Shown: positions 18,899 through 28,600 of the stretch, piece by piece | Layout of the letters: each line of letters opens with the position of its first letter | Position numbering within the stretch: position 1 is the first letter of the stretch | Assembly: GCA_003252385.1 (NCBI GenBank) | Contig: QKEH01000062.1 | Span: 1-56,498, forward strand | Direction: 5' to 3' | Origin: Bacteroidota bacterium | Lineage (GTDB): Bacteria; Bacteroidota; Bacteroidia; Bacteroidales; UBA10428 | Length of the DNA: 56,498 nucleotides | Made by a program: the position numbers and the translations under genes | Notes under the pieces: model-generated | The model's database searches: none | Told to the model about the DNA's origin: nothing | Seen by the model: the letters and a program-made list of their open reading frames with translations, nothing else

Positions 18899-20033
18899 CA
18901 CGCTTACCCTCCTGTTCACCGGCGATTTCTGCCCCAGGGGCCGCGTAGCCGAACTTTGCCGTCAGGGCCAGTCCGATCGGGTGCTGGCGCCCATCCGGGA
19001 AGTGCTTCGCAACAAGGATCTTTCCATCACCAACCTGGAGTGCCCCATTTGCGACATTCCGGCAAAAGCCAGTAAAACCGGCCCGGTTTTGTCGGTTCCC
19101 CACGAATGTGTCCAACTGCTAACCGATGGAGACTTTGATATTGTATCCCTGGCCAATAACCACATACTCGACAAAGGAGAAGAAGGAATACTCCACACTA
19201 TGGCTTTGTTGGAAAAAGCGGGAAAAACCATGATTGGCGGAGGGCGGAACCTGCAAGAAGCCACCAAAACCCAATTTATCGAACAAAACGGCATTCGTCT
19301 GGCTCTCATTGCGGCGGCCGATGAAGAATTCTGCATTGCCGGCGACCATGAGGCAGGAGCCGCCCCACTGCGCACCATTGACATCTGCCTTCAGATTCAG
19401 GAGGCTCAAAAACTGGGAGCCGACCGAATTATTCTGTACCTGCACAGCGGACACGAAAAGTATCCGCTACCCAGCCCGGAACACCAAAAAAAGTACCGCT
19501 TCTTTGCCGATGCCGGTGCCTCGGCCATTGTGGCTCATCACAGCCACATTGCCTCAGGTTACGAGGTATACCACGGAGTACCCATTTTCTATAGCCTGGG
19601 AAATTTCCTTTTCGATTATTCGGTAAATCGTCGCGACTGGGCTGAAAGCTTTTTGCTCCGCATAAAAATAGCAAAAACCGGTCCGGTCGATTTTGAGCTG
19701 ATCCCCATTGTGCAATGTGACGAACTCCCCGAAGTACGCCTGATGAACGAAGCCGAAAAGGCTCCCTTCCTTAAGGCGCTGGAACAGCGCTGTGCCATCA
19801 TAGCCCATCCGGAACAAGTACTGGAGCACTGGAACTCGTTTACCCGCAACCGCCTGGCTAGTTATTTTTCCAAAACTTACGGATACGGACGGATACGCAG
19901 GAAACTCATGAAAATGGGTATCCTCAAGCCTGATTTTAACCGGAACCTGCGCTACCTGCAATTGCTCAACTGCCTGCGTAGCGAAGTGCACCGCGAGGCT
20001 TTCCTAGATGCTATAAAGAACAACCTTAAATAA
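18891..20033 (+). CDS. CapA-family metallophosphoesterase-like protein
   Basis: The 380-residue protein belongs to the CapA/PgsA (PGA_cap) family, first known from poly-gamma-glutamate capsule synthesis. The calcineurin-like motifs are present: FTGDFCPRG (near 7-15), a NLECPI block, SLANNHILDKG, and LHSGHEKY with VAHHSHIASGYE further on. The precise reaction in this family is not established. It has no clear signal peptide, unlike the Bacillus protein. It stands directly before an ATP-grasp ligase, which suggests that the pair modifies the polymer with an amino acid or peptide. I place the start at the ATG at 18891, overlapping the previous gene by 8 nt; the longer in-frame reading begins with a TTG. 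Confidence 0.87.
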   Translation: MNNTLTLLFTGDFCPRGRVAELCRQGQSDRVLAPIREVLRNKDLSITNLECPICDIPAKASKTGPVLSVPHECVQLLTDGDFDIVSLANNHILDKGEEGILHTMALLEKAGKTMIGGGRNLQEATKTQFIEQNGIRLALIAAADEEFCIAGDHEAGAAPLRTIDICLQIQEAQKLGADRIILYLHSGHEKYPLPSPEHQKKYRFFADAGASAIVAHHSHIASGYEVYHGVPIFYSLGNFLFDYSVNRRDWAESFLLRIKIAKTGPVDFELIPIVQCDELPEVRLMNEAEKAPFLKALEQRCAIIAHPEQVLEHWNSFTRNRLASYFSKTYGYGRIRRKLMKMGILKPDFNRNLRYLQLLNCLRSEVHREAFLDAIKNNLK

Positions 20034-20040
20034 TCCATCC

Positions 20041-21087
20041 ATGAAAGTTGGCATCCACTACGACTTGTACGACCGCGTTTCGGAGCGCATGGAACGCTAC
20101 GAAAAAATACTCCGGCATAACGGTATCGAACCCCTTCGTTTGAGTAGTAACCAACCCGATTTTTGGGAGCGCGTAAAGGAGGTGGACTTGTTCCTTTACC
20201 GTTACCGCACCAAGCACGACTACCTCCAACTGGCCTCCACCCTGATGCCCATTATTGAGAACCATATGGGAATCAAATGCTTCCCCAATTTGGCCACCAG
20301 CTGGCATTACGATGATAAAATCAAGCAGTACTACCTGGCCGTGCAACACGAGCTGCCTATGATCGAATCGTGGGTATTCTGGGATAAAAAGGCAGCACTG
20401 CAATGGGCGGAAAACGCCCAATACCCGGTGGTGTTTAAACTGAAGGGAGGCGCCGCCTCGGCCAACGTGGCGCTGATACGAACTAAAAAACAGGCCGGCC
20501 AGTACATCCGCATGATGTTTGGCCGGGGAGTGCACTCCGGCACCTTTGCCGGGCCGGGTTCGCTGCGTTCGGGGTTCAAACTGGTTCAGAACCGTTTAAA
20601 ACACCAGGGGGTCATGCTGAAACGACGCCTCAAAGGAGAGGATCCCGACCCCTACTACCAGATTCATAAAAACTACGTCTACTTCCAGAAATTTCTTCCC
20701 CGGAACGACTTCGACACCCGGGTAACGGTAATTGGCCACCGGGCATTTGCCTTCATCCGCTATAACCGTAAGAACGATTTTCGCTCTTCGGGCTCGGGGG
20801 TTTTCGATACCAACCCTAAGGTAGTTGACCTGGAAGCCGTAAAAACGGCCTTTGAAGTTTCCCAAAAAATGAACTTCCAAAGCATGGCTTACGATTTTCT
20901 GAAAGATCCGGAGGGCCAACTGTTCTTCTGCGAAATGAGTTACACTTACGTTGATGAAGCCATATACCAGTTACCCGGCTATTGGGATCGCGACCTGAAC
21001 TGGCACGAAGGACATTTCTGGCCCCACTTGTTTCACCTGCAGGACGCCCTCAACCGCCCCGACCTCACACAACCCGACCACCTTTAA
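20041..21087 (+). CDS. ATP-grasp ligase of unknown specificity
   Basis: The 348-residue protein shows an ATP-grasp fold related to the RimK/glutathione synthetase group. The N-terminal part starts MKVGIHYDLYDRV. The ATP-binding lysine region is YPVVFKLKGGAASANVALI (about 135-153), with a later strand-loop TRVTVIGHRAFAFIRYNRKNDFR. The acidic metal-binding end is LFFCEMSYTYVDE (about 300-312). ATP-grasp enzymes join a carboxylate to an amine or thiol through an acyl phosphate, so it may attach an amino acid to a sugar acid of the polymer. The pairing with CapA 7 nt upstream is the main clue. I do not recognise a named subfamily. Confidence 0.8.
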   Translation: MKVGIHYDLYDRVSERMERYEKILRHNGIEPLRLSSNQPDFWERVKEVDLFLYRYRTKHDYLQLASTLMPIIENHMGIKCFPNLATSWHYDDKIKQYYLAVQHELPMIESWVFWDKKAALQWAENAQYPVVFKLKGGAASANVALIRTKKQAGQYIRMMFGRGVHSGTFAGPGSLRSGFKLVQNRLKHQGVMLKRRLKGEDPDPYYQIHKNYVYFQKFLPRNDFDTRVTVIGHRAFAFIRYNRKNDFRSSGSGVFDTNPKVVDLEAVKTAFEVSQKMNFQSMAYDFLKDPEGQLFFCEMSYTYVDEAIYQLPGYWDRDLNWHEGHFWPHLFHLQDALNRPDLTQPDHL

Positions 21088-21098
21088 ACCCCTGACCT

Positions 21099-22199
21099 AT
21101 GCGCGTACTGCACGTTATCGATAAACTGGGTATTGGAGGTAAGGAACGCCGCCTGACCGAACTGCTTAAAGCTCTCAGTCACCGCAGCGATATCCGGTGC
21201 GAACTGGTACTCCTGAAAGACGTCATTCGTTACGAAGAAGTAAAGCATCTGGGCATTCCCATTCACATTCTCAACCGGCGTATTAAGAAGGATCCGCTGG
21301 TTTTTTTCCGTATCCTGAAGCTGGCGCGAAAGTTTCAACCCGATATCATTCACAGTTGGGGATCCATGCCCTCCATTTATACCTTTCTGATCGCCAAGCT
21401 GCTGCGCGCCAGGTTTATTAATGCCATGATTACCAATGCCCGCCATAAAACCTATGGACCGGAGTGGTGGCGGGCTAAAATTACCTTTCCGTTTTCCGAT
21501 GCCATTGCCAGCAACTCCTATGCCGGTTTGCGCGAATACGGCGTAAGTGGAAAGAAAGGCGTGGTACTGTACAATGGTTTTGCCTTCGATCGACTCCTGA
21601 ATCTGGAAGCCCCGGAGGCCATACGGCAGGAATTTGCACTCCACACCCCCTATGTAGTGGCTATGGTCGGAGCCTTTCATCCCCGGAAAGATTATGCAAC
21701 GTATATTGAAGCTGCCTTGCGTATTGTGCAACAACGCAACGATGTCAGCTTTTTAGCCGTGGGCGACGGCCCCACTCTGGAAGCCACCCGGAAAATGGTG
21801 CCGGCCAGCCTGCAGAACCGCATCCGCTTCACCGGTAACCAGTCAAAGGTAGAATCGATAGTAAACTGCATTACCCTGGGGGTGCTCACCACCAACCAGA
21901 ACTTACACGAAGAAGGCATTTCCAACACCATTCTGGAATATATGGCGCTGGGCAAGCCAGTAATTGCCACCCGTGGAGGCGGCACCCCGGAAATTGTTCT
22001 CGACGAAATTACCGGATACCTGATTGAACCCAACGATGTTAATAGCTTAGAACTCCATATAAATCAGCTAATCAACGATTCCGACCTCCTTCGTCACATG
22101 GGCAAGGAAGCCCGGCTGCAAATTCAAAAAAAATTTAGCATAGACAAGATGGTAAACGACACGGTGCAACTTTATCAAAAACTGACTCCAGGCCAATGA
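21099..22199 (+). CDS. GT4-type glycosyltransferase (C)
   Basis: This 366-residue GT-B enzyme is a textbook family 4 member. It has the N-terminal glycine motif LGIGGKERRLTELL (11-24), the centre MVGAFHPRKDYATYIEAA (about 190-207), and the donor-binding block EEGISNTILEYMALGKPVI followed by GGGTPEIV (about 270-300). Sugar donor and acceptor are unknown. Its final four bases overlap the next gene as ATGA, so translation is coupled. Confidence 0.9.
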   Translation: MRVLHVIDKLGIGGKERRLTELLKALSHRSDIRCELVLLKDVIRYEEVKHLGIPIHILNRRIKKDPLVFFRILKLARKFQPDIIHSWGSMPSIYTFLIAKLLRARFINAMITNARHKTYGPEWWRAKITFPFSDAIASNSYAGLREYGVSGKKGVVLYNGFAFDRLLNLEAPEAIRQEFALHTPYVVAMVGAFHPRKDYATYIEAALRIVQQRNDVSFLAVGDGPTLEATRKMVPASLQNRIRFTGNQSKVESIVNCITLGVLTTNQNLHEEGISNTILEYMALGKPVIATRGGGTPEIVLDEITGYLIEPNDVNSLELHINQLINDSDLLRHMGKEARLQIQKKFSIDKMVNDTVQLYQKLTPGQ

Positions 22200-23290
22200 A
22201 AAACGATCATAAAGTTAGGGTATGTATCTTCATTGGCGAACTCACTATTGGTGGCGCCGAAAAGCAGGCTGTACTGCTGGCCAGAGCCCTGAAAGACCAC
22301 TACCATGTTGAATTTATAGTGCTCAAGGGTCATCTGGTTGAGAATCAGTATGCCCGTTCGCTTCAATCCGATGCCATTCCGTTTCATACCTTGCGGGGTT
22401 CCCTGCCCTGCAGGATCTGGCAACTCTATCGGCTATTCCGCAGAAACCGTTTTCAGATCGTATTCACCTACCTAGCTGCCGATATCCTCTGGGGTTCACT
22501 CGCCGGACGCCTCGCCGGTATTCCCTTTATTGTGGGAGGCATACGCAACGAGCATATCCCCTTCAAAAAACGAATCGCCCTGATTCCGATTATGAAGTAT
22601 CTTCAGAATGCGGTAATTGTCAACAGCCGACAAGGGGTGGAATACCACAAAAAGTATTTCCGGAAACCTAACCATCTGAAAATCATCGAAAACTGCATCG
22701 AAGTATCGGAAGAACTTCCCGCGCGAACAGAACACCACCCCCTGAACATTCTGCAGGTGGGGCGTTTTATCTGGAAAAAAGATTACGAAACGGCCATACG
22801 CTGTATCAGTTACCTGTACCACCAACTGGGGCAAACCAACATTTGCTACCACATTGCAGGTTACGGCAGTGCCGAAACCAGCATCCGCCAATGGCTCTGC
22901 GACTACCAGATTGAACCCGTCACCCAACTGCATATCAAACCCGATTATCTGGCCGAACTGTACCGTACGGCCGACATCTACCTGAGTTCCTCTGTGGAAG
23001 AAGGCTTCCCCAACACCATCATGGAAGCGATGAGCCATGGTCTGCCCATAGTGGCCACCATAGCGGGCGATACCGCACAACTGGTCACCCCCGACAATGG
23101 TTTCCTGTCTCCCCGCAAAGACTTCGGGCAGCTGGCTGCGGCCTTGCACACCCTTTGCAACCAGTATCACCTGCGTATCCGCATGGGCAATTGCTCGTAC
23201 GAAAAAATTAAAAAGCACTATACCATGGAAGCTTTCCGTGCCAAATATGAAGCATTCCTGCAAGAGCTGCTACAATCCAAAACGAATTGA
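22196..23290 (+). CDS. GT4-type glycosyltransferase (D)
   Basis: This 364-residue GT-B enzyme is clearly related to its upstream neighbour. It has the N-terminal motif ELTIGGAEKQAVLLARAL, then LQVGRFIWKKDYETAI (about 183) and the donor-binding block EEGFPNTIMEAMSHGLPIV followed by DNGFLSP (about 265-305). The two neighbours probably arose by duplication and may add successive sugars in the repeat unit. It starts inside the ATGA overlap with the previous gene. Confidence 0.9.
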   Translation: MKNDHKVRVCIFIGELTIGGAEKQAVLLARALKDHYHVEFIVLKGHLVENQYARSLQSDAIPFHTLRGSLPCRIWQLYRLFRRNRFQIVFTYLAADILWGSLAGRLAGIPFIVGGIRNEHIPFKKRIALIPIMKYLQNAVIVNSRQGVEYHKKYFRKPNHLKIIENCIEVSEELPARTEHHPLNILQVGRFIWKKDYETAIRCISYLYHQLGQTNICYHIAGYGSAETSIRQWLCDYQIEPVTQLHIKPDYLAELYRTADIYLSSSVEEGFPNTIMEAMSHGLPIVATIAGDTAQLVTPDNGFLSPRKDFGQLAAALHTLCNQYHLRIRMGNCSYEKIKKHYTMEAFRAKYEAFLQELLQSKTN

Positions 23291-23301
23291 GCCTTCCTGC
23301 C

Positions 23302-24423
23302 ATGAAAAAACCCACCCTGGCCTATTTCGGCGTAAAATATTTTCCATCCAACGGAGGAGTCAGCCGCACGACCGAATACCTGATCCGCAAGCTGAAAGAC
23401 AAGTACGACATTACCATCTATTGCTATAAAGACCCCCGCGCCAAAAATCTGGTGGAAGGGGTTACCACCATCGAACTGCCCGAAATCAAACTGGGCGGTT
23501 TGGGGGTATTCATCCATTTTGTGATGTGCTTTATCCACATGATGTTCTTCCGCACCTACGATGTAATTCATGTTCGTAAGATCGACTCGGCCTTCTTCCT
23601 GCCTTTGTTTGCCCTGAAATACAAACGCATACTGGCCACCTCGCATGAGTCGCCCTACGTGCGCGATAAATGGAACCGCCTGGCCAAAGCCTACTTCCTG
23701 TTTAACGAACGACGCTTTGTAAAAGCCAAAGCAAAACTCACCTGCATATCAAAACCCCTTACCGAGTATTACAAGGAAAAGTACTATGCCGATGTTTTGT
23801 ATGTACCCAATGGTGTGGAGGGTTTCGACGATTACCACTTCGAGGAAGCCGAACGGCTGCTGCAAACACACCAGGTGGGCGAAAATTTTGTCTTCTTTGG
23901 TGCCCGCCGCATTATGGCTACCAAGGGTTGCCACACCCTGCTCAAAGCGCTGAAAGCCATGCAATACCAAGGTGAAGTACTCATTGCCGGCGAATTGCAC
24001 CACGCTCCCGACTACATTGCAGAGCTGCGCGAGCTGGCTCGTGGCCTTAATGTAAAATTTCTGGGTTACGTGGGCAACACCCGGGTATTGCTGGCGCTGG
24101 TAAAAAAGGCCGACTTTTTCATTTTTCCCTCCGAAACCGAAGGCATGTCCATTATGCTCCTTGAGGCCACATCGACCGGAACACCGGCTATTTGCAGCAA
24201 TATACCGGAAAATATCGCCATTTTTACCAACGAAGAAGTGCTCTACTTTGAAAATAAAAACTGGCAGGATTTAGCGGACAAATTCACCTGGGCCCTGGAG
24301 CACCCTCAGGAAATGCAACAACGCAGCACCCGTGCGAACAACAAATCGCGCGGGGTGTATTCCGGCGATCAGATGGTGAAGAATTACGAAGCCCTGTACG
24401 ACGAGTTGCTGGCTCAAAGCTAA
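23302..24423 (+). CDS. GT4-type glycosyltransferase (E), last gene of the operon
   Basis: This 373-residue GT-B protein begins KKPTLAYFGVKYFPSNGGVSR, where the NGGVSR turn corresponds to the family 4 glycine motif. Its donor-binding block reads ETEGMSIMLLEATSTGTPAI (about 275-295). The in-frame TTG at 23287 overlaps the previous stop; the ATG at 23302, 11 nt after that stop, is the better start and matches the spacing between other genes of the operon. It ends 47 nt before the convergent ctaB gene, and I see no convincing terminator between them. Confidence 0.87.
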   Translation: MKKPTLAYFGVKYFPSNGGVSRTTEYLIRKLKDKYDITIYCYKDPRAKNLVEGVTTIELPEIKLGGLGVFIHFVMCFIHMMFFRTYDVIHVRKIDSAFFLPLFALKYKRILATSHESPYVRDKWNRLAKAYFLFNERRFVKAKAKLTCISKPLTEYYKEKYYADVLYVPNGVEGFDDYHFEEAERLLQTHQVGENFVFFGARRIMATKGCHTLLKALKAMQYQGEVLIAGELHHAPDYIAELRELARGLNVKFLGYVGNTRVLLALVKKADFFIFPSETEGMSIMLLEATSTGTPAICSNIPENIAIFTNEEVLYFENKNWQDLADKFTWALEHPQEMQQRSTRANNKSRGVYSGDQMVKNYEALYDELLAQS

Positions 24424-24470
24424 CCGTATGAACCTTTTTGTGACCCGACATGAGCATGGCTCCTCAATGG

Positions 24471-25346
24471 CTACGGGTTCAGGAAGCCCTTCCACGCATT
24501 ATCGAAGATCAGTACCAGAATAACCGCAAGCACGTAGTAATTGATCCGTTTAAAGTTACGAAATGAAGCCTCCGGGGGTGGTGTTCGCAGCACGGGTTGC
24601 ACAAATACCCCGGTCAGCCAGCCCGATGCCATAGTGATAATCAGCAGGGATAACCAAGATTGTATTAAGCCAACCAGAAATAGCATAAACGCAACCCCTA
24701 CGGTTGCCAGAACCCAGCTCAGAACGATGCCCCAAATGAGTTTGGGGGAATAGCTGTCGGCCAGCGATGGAAAACCTGCCAGACGGTAGTCGTTCCTGTA
24801 ATGCATGGCCAGCAGGTAAAAGTGCGGCACCTGCCAAACCACAAAGAAAAGTGCCACCACCAAGCAATCCACCCCCGCTAAGGGGCTTCCGGAAGCCACC
24901 CAGCCGGCAATAGGAGGTATTGCACCCACCACCGATCCGGGAATAACGGCATGGGGGGTGAGGCGTTTTAAGCGGGTATACACGCCGTTGTACCACAACA
25001 ACGCCAACCACCCCAGACATGCTGCCAGGGCATTTACTCCCAACCCAAGCACCAGGGTTCCTAAAAGCACCTCTGTCCCTGCCAGCAGCCAGGCTGCCTG
25101 TTTAGCCAAATGTCCGCCGGGCAACGGTCGGTTTCGCGTGCGTTCCATTTGCGCATCGCTGCGAATCTCCTGCAGGTGATTGAGCACCGAAGCTCCGCAG
25201 GCCATTAAAAAGATACCGACCGTTACTTTCAGCCATCCCCCGTCCAGGTGTCCCTTCCCAAGCACATAGCCGGTAATGGTGGTCAGGCTTACCACCAGGG
25301 TAATTCGCACCTTGCTCAGTTCCAGTACACTTTGTATTTTATTCAT
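24471..25346 (-). CDS. ctaB: Protoheme IX farnesyltransferase (heme O synthase)
   Basis: This inner-membrane UbiA-family enzyme transfers a farnesyl group to heme B to make heme O, needed for heme-copper oxidases. The 291 residues have about nine hydrophobic segments. The first prenyl-diphosphate motif lies at Asn56...Asp64, where the usual NxxxDxxxD has glutamate (Glu60) in place of the first aspartate, followed by the diagnostic ERTRNRPLPGG. The second conserved block is YTRLKRLTPHAVIPGSVVGAIPP, and YSPKLIWG also fits. The start codon overlaps the stop of a small membrane-protein gene (ATGAATAA), so the two are translationally coupled. It is the last gene in the ccsBA-small protein-ctaB group. 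Confidence 0.93.
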   Translation of the reverse strand: MNKIQSVLELSKVRITLVVSLTTITGYVLGKGHLDGGWLKVTVGIFLMACGASVLNHLQEIRSDAQMERTRNRPLPGGHLAKQAAWLLAGTEVLLGTLVLGLGVNALAACLGWLALLWYNGVYTRLKRLTPHAVIPGSVVGAIPPIAGWVASGSPLAGVDCLVVALFFVVWQVPHFYLLAMHYRNDYRLAGFPSLADSYSPKLIWGIVLSWVLATVGVAFMLFLVGLIQSWLSLLIITMASGWLTGVFVQPVLRTPPPEASFRNFKRINYYVLAVILVLIFDNAWKGFLNP

Positions 25347-25512
25347 CGGTTTCAGAATCAGAGACCCGTTTTTGTGGTTTCAACCTCCAAAAAAGAAGGC
25401 CTGCCAAAATCAGTACAAAAGGCCAAAACAGCCAGTAGATCGGGTCAATCGGTTTTCGCGGCAGATACGCTGCTAGCTGCACTATTTTTTCTTTTTCAAA
25501 GTGCCTGACCAT
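25339..25512 (-). CDS. Small single-pass membrane protein of unknown function
   Basis: A 57-residue ORF fills the gap between ccsBA and ctaB. It begins MVRHFEKEKIVQLAAYLPRK and has one strong hydrophobic helix (about residues 25-43, IYWLFWPFVLILAGLLFW) followed by a charged tail (RLKPQKRVSDSETDE). The orientation by the positive-inside rule is unclear because both flanks carry basic residues. Its TAA lies 3 nt inside ctaB (ATGAATAA), a typical translational coupling. Small one-helix subunits accompany many oxidase and cytochrome assembly systems (for example CcoS, CcoQ, CcmD), but I do not recognise this one as any of them. The 157 nt upstream, to the ccsBA stop, hold nothing I can name. Confidence 0.55.
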   Translation of the reverse strand: MVRHFEKEKIVQLAAYLPRKPIDPIYWLFWPFVLILAGLLFWRLKPQKRVSDSETDE

Positions 25513-25669
25513 GAAGCAGAACGCTTCAGAAGTGGTTCAGGAAGCCTTCGTTGAAGATATACCCCCGTTGGGTAGTTGAGCCCCCAGGTATTCCTACACA
25601 CCAAAAGGAATTTGGTTTCTCAAAACCTTCAGCAAAGGTATCAGAGCCTGGAGTAAAATCCAGTCTGCC

Positions 25670-28600
25670 CTATTCACCGGAAGTATTTTGGAGCAGCTTG
25701 CGCAAACGAAGCTGATTGAAGACTGCCAAAGCCGAAAGCAGCGCCACTGACCCAACCGAATAGTACACCACCGGTGGTACCGGCAGCGGGTCGCCAGCAG
25801 CATACGAGTGCAAGCCCGACAAATAGTAATTCACCCCAAAATAGGTCATGATCACCGAACCAAAACTCACCAGCGCACTTATTGTGAAGAGCAAACGCCC
25901 CTGCAATCCGAGCACCATACGCAGGTGCAACACCACAGCATATACCAGAACCGTTACCAGTGCCCAGGTTTCCTTAGGATCCCAACCCCAGTAACGACCC
26001 CAGGATTCGTTGGCCCAAATTCCGCCCAGAAACGTACCAATACCCAACAGGTACAAACCAGCAATCAGGGTCATTTCAATCACATGCTGTATCTGAAGTA
26101 TTTTTGCATCGATGCGCACGCGGTTCGAGACCGTTTGAAAGATTAACAGCAACAGGTTGATGGCCGCCAACAGAGCACCCAGTCCTAAAAAACCGTAACT
26201 GGCAGTAATAACCGCCACATGCACCACCAACCAATACGATTGCAATACGGGTACCAGGTTGGTAATTTGCGGATCCATCCAGCTGAGGTGAGCCGTTTGC
26301 AGGATTAGTGCCCCCAAAACGGCCGTGGAACTTAACGCCACATCCGATTTCCGATAGAACAGGATACCGGCAAGCACCGTAGCCCAGGCAATAAAAGTTA
26401 AGGCTTCGTAGCCATTGCTCCAGGGTGCATGCCCGGCCACATACCAACGTAATGCCAGAGCCAGGGTATGAGCCGCAAATAGTAACCCTATGAGAAGGTA
26501 GCCTGTACGATATAAGGGTTTAAACGACCAAGATGGTATAAAAACCTGCGTAAGCTGTGCAAACAGGAGCAATAATCCAGCCAGCAGATAGATGTGGGTA
26601 ATGCGGTTTAACAAATCGGCGTTATTATAAAAAGTCTCTGTTTTTAACCTTGTTGTCGGTGGTAAAACATTAGCACCGTAGGTAGTTTGAAATTTATCCA
26701 GTCCTTTAAGCAGGTTGTTGGGCAGGCTCCAGTCGCCGGTTTGCATCGAATTACGAACTTCCTGCACGTAGTAGCCCAAAAAATGTTGGGCAAACACCGA
26801 ATCCTCGCCGGCAAAGGCACCCGGTGCCGAAAGCGGGGAATACCAGGTATGGGAGGAGTCGGCCGGCGAAGGAAAGAAACGAAAAACCGCTCCGGAATAC
26901 ACCAGGTAACAAATATTTAAACGTTCGTCGGCCCTTATCACTTCGTTATCGAACTTGCTGCGGTAAGCCGGCCTGCGGCGGTTGGCTTCTTCTACGAAGG
27001 TGCGAAGCGAATACCCGCCATACGGATCACCGTTAAAGAAATCGATAAAAGCTGCCCGCTTCCCCGAAACCCCCATAAGTTGCTGCAGTTGCCCGTGATT
27101 TAAGCGAATCATAGGTTCCAGTTGCCACCGTTCGGGATAACATAACATGCCCAACACTACTTGTTCGGGGTTTTGCCCCTGGTAGCTATCGCTTCGGCAC
27201 ACCTTGCGCAAGACCTCAGAGGCCAGGGTATTCACCGGTTCAATGCGCCCGCCGTTATCCTGCACGCGCAAGGCACCAAAAACTTTTGCATGAGCCCGGG
27301 GAATCACCGGCAGCGAATCGCCGGTTTGTGCTTTCAGCCCGGGTGCCACCAACAACACAAAGCTCAAAACTACTGTTTGTGAGATGCCCTTATTGATACC
27401 ACTGTCTTTTAACAGCTGAACAAAACGACTGTTACGGTTCAACAGACTCCAGAGCATGCCCAAGCCCATAAGCAGATAACCCAGATAAGTAATAAAAGTG
27501 CCCCATCCATCGCGGTTAACAGTCAGTATAGTGCCCTGTTCATCACCATCGTAGGACGACTGGTAAAAACGGTAGCCTCCATATTTCAGCGTGTGGTTCA
27601 TGTAGATGCGTTCTTCCCGGTTCACCTGCTGCAGGGAGTCTATAAGCTGTACCCGGCTTTCGAACCACGAAGGACTGTTCGAACCCGGATAGCGCTTTAG
27701 AATAAAGTCGTTTAGATGCAGCGCAAACGGGAGCCGGCGAGGGATGGAGCCGTAGCGCAATTTTAGTTCGGTGCCCTTGAAGTTAACAAGCGTGGCTTCG
27801 CCCTGCTGGCCGCGGCGTCCAAAAAGGGTTACCGGATAACTCACCCCCTGACTGGTAAGGCTTAGTTGCAGGGCATACCGGCCTTCGGCGTCCTGTTGCG
27901 AAACCGGAAGTGCGCCCACAATAGCCTCCGGAAGATACTGTTTAACCACCAGCGCCTGCCCCTGCAAGGAATATACCGCAGCCGGTAACAACTCGTGCAC
28001 CTCTCCTGCTGCCAGATGAGTTTCCTGCTCACTGCCCATAACCAGTCGCGAAATCTCAAAAGGTGCTTTACTCTGCAAATGGCCGCCGATTTCAAACAGA
28101 TAGACGAAACGCCCCTCGTTGGTATCTGCCGGATTTTCGATATACTTCAAGGTAAAGCAATCGCTTTGGAACCTATCCCCCGGCTGCAAGAGTACGTCCT
28201 GGCGCCCGTTCTTGCCGGTGGTTATCAGGTGTACCCAGGGACTTCCCTGGTGGTCGGGGAGCAACTCCCGTTGCGCATTGGGCAGGTAGCTGTCGAGTTT
28301 TATGCGATACGCCTGACCGTTGGCATGAAAGCGGCGCGAAAAACGATTGGCCGAGGCCGGTGCCAGCATCAATGGATATCGGGCAACAACTCCACTTGCA
28401 GGTTCAACGGCTTCCACTTCAAGGTAACTTTCTGTCGACAGCCACTGCGCCGTGGTTTGCCCTTCACGAATGGCCATGCTGCCTTCGGAACCAAAGTACC
28501 GGGTAATACCGGCACCTAAAATGATAAGTACAAAAGCCAGGTGAAAGAGAAGCAGGCTCAGCTTAGTCCTTGAATACATGTTATACCGAAACGTCAGCCC

